From assembly GCA_016303065.1 (NCBI GenBank), contig JAEDMJ010000001.1:47451-111450 (forward strand): a stretch of DNA of 64,000 nucleotides, written 5' to 3'. The stretch's first letter is position 1. The number at the start of each line of letters is the position of its first letter. This stretch comes from Clostridiales bacterium (GTDB taxonomy: Bacteria; Bacillota; Clostridia; Oscillospirales; QAMX01). Below the pieces are notes generated by a model, which was given only the letters and a program-made list of their open reading frames with translations, did not search any database and was not told where the DNA came from. Below, one piece after another: positions 60,210-64,000 of this stretch. The translations under genes and the position numbers were made by a program.

Positions 60210-61994
60210 ATGAGCATACGCCCGAAACTCCGAAAGACACTTGGGTGCTATACATATTTCTTTAAGCTGCAATGGCGGCTCAGCAAACTGAGTCTCTTTC
60301 TGATCATCGCATCGCATTTGATGAATACGGTCAACTCGCTTGTGATCGTCCTGTTTCCCGGGTACATCTTAAGCAGCATAGAGCAAAACCTGCATCGGCA
60401 GTTTATCCTTGCGGTTATCGCGTTTGCCGTCTGGGAATTTGCGATAGCAATTCTGAAGGCCGCGATGGAACGCTCTGCAAAGATACAGAGCGAAAAAGTC
60501 AAATCCGGAATCAACCAAATGCTGGTCGAAAAGGCAGCTTCCCTGCGTCAGGAGCAGTTGGAGCATCCGGAAGTTTTTGAACGGCTTGAGTTGGCGCGTA
60601 CCTGTGCAAGACAGGATGCCGTGCGCGGCTTTCTGAACAACCTTTTTTCCATTGTATTTCTGGTCGTCGAATTGGCGGGCCTCTTATATGTGCTGAAAGA
60701 TATGCCTGTCATCGGAGTGGTGCTGTTTGTCGGCGGAACTGCGGTGTACGTCATTGCGAACCGCATCATCGCAAAGAAAAGCGTTGAAGAAGAGGAAGAA
60801 GAGAATCAACCCAATCGAATCATGCGGTATTTCAGCTATGAGATACCCAAACCGGCCTATGCAAAGGAAATACGGGTTTTCGGTTTTCAGCCCTTTGTCT
60901 CCCGGCGTCACGCGGAGACCCTTGAAGAGTCTATCGGAGTCACAAGGAAATATCTTCACCAGCTCAGCAATGCGCAGCAGTATACAAAGATCACGGAAGG
61001 CGTTTTGTCGGTTTTCTTTTACACCTATAATATCCTGCGCTTTGCCGCAGGAAAACTGACCGTCGGCGCATTCACCGTCACCATGAGCGCGATCTTCCGT
61101 TTTTCAAGAGTTGTCAGCAGCATTGTATCAAAGAGCGTCGACTGTTCCGCACAAAGCGTCCGCCTGGCCAAAGTCAAAGACTTCCTTGAGATGCCGAACT
61201 TATATACCGGAAAAAAAGATGTCGCTCCGTTCGATAACAATGGCACCATTGAATTTGTGCACGTATCGTACCGTTATCCGGGCTCGGAAACATACGCGCT
61301 GCGGGATATCAACTTTTCCTTCCGCTTCGGCGAAAAACTCTCTGTCGTAGGCACAAACGGTGCCGGCAAGACGACGTTTATCGCCTTGATGACCGGCTTA
61401 TACAAACCGACAGAGGGCCGGATTCTGTATAACGGAACGGATATCGAAGAACTGGACAGCGGGCAATACCAAAAGCTGTTCTCCGTCCTGCTGCAGGATT
61501 ATCAGATTTACGCTTTCTCGGTTCTCGACAACATTCTCCTCACAGATCATCCCTCTGAGCAGGAAACAGCAGCCGCCCAAAACAGGATTGACCAAATCGG
61601 CCTGCGCGGCGCGGTAGACAAGCTCCCGAAAAAGGCGGACACCTATATGACGCAGCGTTTCGATCAGGGCGGGGTCGAGCTTTCGGGCGGCGAAGGACAA
61701 AAACTGGCAATTGCACGCGCGCTGTATCGGAATGCGCCCATCTGCATTTTGGATGAACCGACGGCGTCGCTCTCGCCGCAAAACGAATATGATATTTACC
61801 GGCGTTTTTCCGAACTTACAAAAAACAAGTCTGTCATCTTTATTTCTCACCGCCTTGCAAGCTGCCGTCTGTGCAGCCGAATAGTGGTGTTTGACAAAGG
61901 CAGAATCGTGGAAGAAGGCAGCCACGAAACGCTGATGGGCAACAAAGCGATGTATGCTGAAATGTTCACCAAACAGGCCGAATTATATGTGTAA
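60210..61994 (+). CDS. ABC exporter half 1 (fused membrane and ATPase domains)
   Basis: A 594-aa half-transporter. Six membrane segments (about 20-300), then an ATPase domain: Walker A VVGTNGAGKTTFIALMTG, signature VELSGGEGQKLAIARAL, Walker B ICILDEPTASLSP and H-loop FISHRL. The Gln of the usual SGGQ is Glu (SGGE), common in peptide and lipid exporters. The start is ATG 60210 with GTGAGG upstream; the frame from 60162 has no site. Pairs with the next gene. Confidence 0.87.
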   Translation: MSIRPKLRKTLGCYTYFFKLQWRLSKLSLFLIIASHLMNTVNSLVIVLFPGYILSSIEQNLHRQFILAVIAFAVWEFAIAILKAAMERSAKIQSEKVKSGINQMLVEKAASLRQEQLEHPEVFERLELARTCARQDAVRGFLNNLFSIVFLVVELAGLLYVLKDMPVIGVVLFVGGTAVYVIANRIIAKKSVEEEEEENQPNRIMRYFSYEIPKPAYAKEIRVFGFQPFVSRRHAETLEESIGVTRKYLHQLSNAQQYTKITEGVLSVFFYTYNILRFAAGKLTVGAFTVTMSAIFRFSRVVSSIVSKSVDCSAQSVRLAKVKDFLEMPNLYTGKKDVAPFDNNGTIEFVHVSYRYPGSETYALRDINFSFRFGEKLSVVGTNGAGKTTFIALMTGLYKPTEGRILYNGTDIEELDSGQYQKLFSVLLQDYQIYAFSVLDNILLTDHPSEQETAAAQNRIDQIGLRGAVDKLPKKADTYMTQRFDQGGVELSGGEGQKLAIARALYRNAPICILDEPTASLSPQNEYDIYRRFSELTKNKSVIFISHRLASCRLCSRIVVFDKGRIVEEGSHETLMGNKAMYAEMFTKQAELYV

Positions 61995-62048
61995 ATCAGC
62001 CTGCCTGCGAAGCCCGGCGTCATGGTTCCGGGAGAGGAGGACTCAACT

Positions 62049-63836
62049 ATGAAAAAAGCCTGGCAATGTATTTGGTACCAAATAAAACAGGATGCAAAAA
62101 TCAACAAGTGGCAAATTCCGCTTCAAATATTGTCCGGACTGATGGATGAGGCGCAGAAAATGGTCTCCATGTTTCTGCCCGCGACGGTTTTGAATCTGCT
62201 GCTCGCACCGGACAAAACCTCTGCGGCATTGATTGTTGTGACGGCGGCCAATCTCGTCATCGTCATCTTTTCGTTTCTTATGGAGTATGGCGGCAGAACC
62301 CTGTGCCTGCACGGAATTCGCTTTACAAACACCATGCAGCTCAATATGAACCGCAAAACCATGCGCATGAATTACGCGGAAACCGAGCGCAGCGATTCTA
62401 TGGAACGCTACGATGCAGCCTCCGACGGAATCTGGAACAGCTGCGATATCACATACTATATTTTTCGTGTGATTTTCAGCAGGCTCGTCCTGATCGCAGT
62501 GACCTTTTATGTGTTTGCACGGGTACACATTTTGGTCGCATTGGTCGTATTGTCGACGATTGTCCTGGAGTTTTGGATCAATACTTGGAACGACAAAAAA
62601 CAGCACGCAAACGACAGGGAAACCGCCACCTATAAACAGAGGCAATCCTATCTGGACAGCACATTGTACGACCCGAAAGTCCTGCGGGATATGGTTTTTA
62701 ACGATGCAAAATCATTCCTGCTAAAAAAGCGCAGCGGCCTTATGGGACAAATTCTGAAGGTAGTCGGCAGAAATCAGACACTGGACTTCTTCGAGGAATC
62801 CCTCAGCGCCCTGTTTGCACTGATCAGAACCCCCCTGATCTACTTGCTGGCAATGAAGCAGTACTCCAACGGAAAGCTTCTGCTTTCCGAGTTTTTGCTG
62901 TTCATCAGCGCAGCCCAGCAGATGACATGGGCCTTGTTCCAAATGGCAAACGCCGCTGCCTATGTCCGCAAAGCGGTGCGGTACTGCAACGACTATTTAC
63001 AATACATGGATATGCCCGAAACAGACCGCACGGAAGGAAACAGATCCGTTCCGAAGAGCACACATACCCTGGAGTTCCGCAATGTCAGCTTCCGCTATAC
63101 AAACGGCGCGGATGATGTGCTGCGCAACGTCTCCTTTTCCATCAAATCAAACGAAACCGTTGCCATCGTAGGAGATAACGGCGCAGGAAAAAGCACGCTT
63201 GTCAAGCTGCTGCTGCGGCTCTACAAGGTCTCTTCGGGGGATATCCTGCTGGACGGAGTCAGCATATACGATTACCGATATGACGATTATATGGCGCTGT
63301 TTGCTCCGGTATTTCAGGATTTTAAGCTGTATTCTTTCACGCTTGGGGAGAATCTCTGCTTTGGAAACGAAGCAGACAAATCAGGGATATACGAAGTGCT
63401 CAAAAACGTGGGCTTACTGGAAAAGATATCGTCGCTGCCCAGGGAGCTGGACACGCCTTATACAAAACGCTTTGAAGAAGACGGAATCGTTTTTTCGGGC
63501 GGCGAAGAGCAAAAGCTCGCGATTGCACGGGCTTTTGTGAAAAGCAGCGCCACCTCCATGATTCTCGACGAGCCGACCGCCTCGCTGGATCCGCTGACCG
63601 AGTATGAGATCAATAAGCTCATTCTCCGTGCAGCGGCAAAGGATTTTCTGATTTTCATATCTCACCGCCTGAGTACAACGCGTTTTGCCGATAAAATCAT
63701 TGTGCTTGAAAACGGCGCAATCGTCGAAGAAGGCCGTCACGACGAGCTGATTTCTAAAACCGGAGGAAAGTATCAGGCAATGTATGCGATGCAAAGCTCG
63801 TACTACCAATCTGCCCAGCAATCAGACAGCGAATAG
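62049..63836 (+). CDS. ABC exporter half 2 (fused membrane and ATPase domains)
   Basis: A 595-aa half-transporter. Six membrane segments, then Walker A VGDNGAGKSTLVKLLLRL, signature VFSGGEEQKLAIARAF, Walker B MILDEPTASLDP with catalytic Glu, and H-loop FISHRLS. Both halves keep the catalytic Glu, so both ATP sites should work. ATG 62049 has GAGGAGG 8 nt upstream. The pair resembles exporters of peptides, siderophores or drugs; no precursor peptide or resistance gene is near. Codon use is more A/T-rich than the core genes. Confidence 0.87.
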   Translation: MKKAWQCIWYQIKQDAKINKWQIPLQILSGLMDEAQKMVSMFLPATVLNLLLAPDKTSAALIVVTAANLVIVIFSFLMEYGGRTLCLHGIRFTNTMQLNMNRKTMRMNYAETERSDSMERYDAASDGIWNSCDITYYIFRVIFSRLVLIAVTFYVFARVHILVALVVLSTIVLEFWINTWNDKKQHANDRETATYKQRQSYLDSTLYDPKVLRDMVFNDAKSFLLKKRSGLMGQILKVVGRNQTLDFFEESLSALFALIRTPLIYLLAMKQYSNGKLLLSEFLLFISAAQQMTWALFQMANAAAYVRKAVRYCNDYLQYMDMPETDRTEGNRSVPKSTHTLEFRNVSFRYTNGADDVLRNVSFSIKSNETVAIVGDNGAGKSTLVKLLLRLYKVSSGDILLDGVSIYDYRYDDYMALFAPVFQDFKLYSFTLGENLCFGNEADKSGIYEVLKNVGLLEKISSLPRELDTPYTKRFEEDGIVFSGGEEQKLAIARAFVKSSATSMILDEPTASLDPLTEYEINKLILRAAAKDFLIFISHRLSTTRFADKIIVLENGAIVEEGRHDELISKTGGKYQAMYAMQSSYYQSAQQSDSE

Positions 63837-63910
63837 CGGATTACCAAGCCTCCGATTGCAGCAGCACCAATCTCAAACACGGAATATTCCCCGTCACAAT
63901 CACACAAAAA

Positions 63911-63944
63911 CAAACAGCCGGCAGTTTTCACTGCCGGCTGTTTG
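63911..63944. terminator. Terminator of the ABC exporter operon
   Basis: Perfect 15-bp stem CAAACAGCCGGCAGT with its complement and a 4-nt loop; TTTGTTG follows. It also lies just past the possible minus-strand gene entering from the right edge. Confidence 0.8.
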
Positions 63945-63948
63945 TTGC

Positions 63949-64000
63949 CTAAGGACGGACAAGCGGTGTATAAACAGGGATGAGAACGACGGCAAGTACG
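63949..64000 (-). CDS. Possible C-terminus of a minus-strand gene (partial)
   Basis: An open minus-strand frame enters from the right edge and stops (TAG at 63951-63949) after VLAVVLIPVYTPLVRP. The hydrophobic end fits a membrane protein, and the hairpin at 63911-63944 would serve as its terminator. With 17 codons this is weak. Confidence 0.25.
   Translation of the reverse strand, partial: VLAVVLIPVYTPLVRP

Noticed and set aside
1..64000. CRISPR arrays, tRNA or rRNA genes, transposases
   Set aside because: No regular direct repeats, cloverleaf patterns, rRNA motifs or transposase motifs were found on either strand.

Overview
The window looks like a chromosomal segment of a moderately high-GC Clostridia (Eubacteriales) bacterium, probably an anaerobic gut or rumen type. 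Support comes from the gene repertoire: a BceRS-BceAB-type peptide sensing and detoxification module, DUF1540 and DUF5685 proteins, a large fused PurL, a RACo-type corrinoid activator, an O2-sensitive glycyl radical enzyme, an aldo/keto reductase with Fe-S clusters, and TTGACA-17-TATAAT promoters with strong Shine-Dalgarno sites. I see no rRNA, tRNA, CRISPR array, transposase, integrase or phage gene. Almost all the DNA is coding, in short operons separated by hairpins.

Layout. 1-3577 (-): ABC-2/Gld-like transporter operon (ATPase, permease, GldG-like, partial DUF4340-like). 3820-5736 (-): aldo/keto reductase and MscS channel. 5914-8114 (+): mutarotase-like protein, eukaryotic-type HisA, small P-loop protein. 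8235-10782 (-): DUF1540 protein, then flotillin and NfeD. 10948-13998 (-): glycerol-1-phosphate dehydrogenase, HAD-IIA phosphatase, BadF/NAGK-like kinase. 14081-18315 (-): divergent type IIA topoisomerase pair. 18590-22647 (-): Fe-S aldo/keto reductase, RlmI-like methyltransferase, YhcC-like radical SAM protein, membrane protein with an EF-Tu domain II-like barrel. 22854-25455 (+): HtpG and a zinc-ribbon membrane protein. 25815-30891 (-): split TauE/SafE pair, RACo, nitroreductase, 101-aa unknown protein, orphan oligopeptide-binding lipoprotein. 31021-34749 (+): PurL.

34906-37687 (-): XRE/TPR regulator plus ABC exporter, visibly more A/T-rich. 37929-39401 (-): unknown polytopic membrane protein. 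39654-41813 (+): CPBP protease and Gfo/Idh/MocA dehydrogenase. 41945-46548 (+): BceR/S/A/B-like system with a good BceR box. 46697-51470 (-): glycoside-hydrolase-like protein, then ArgH and a DEAD-box helicase. 51570-56580 (+): a tightly packed five-gene run: orphan glycyl radical enzyme, DUF5685, J-domain protein with a Cys-rich tail, membrane protein, HAD phosphatase. 56577-57032 (-): TadA. 57304-59572: PocR-domain AraC regulator convergent with a UroD/MtaA-type methyltransferase. 60210-63836 (+): heterodimeric ABC exporter pair, again A/T-richer.

The best candidates for undescribed biology are the GRE-DUF5685-J-domain operon, the eukaryotic-type HisA coupled to a mutarotase-like gene, the EF-Tu-domain-II membrane protein, the split TauE/RACo/nitroreductase/101-aa/SBP operon, and the divergent topoisomerase with altered QRDR and TOPRIM residues. 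Every assignment was made by reading the sequence; no database search was run.
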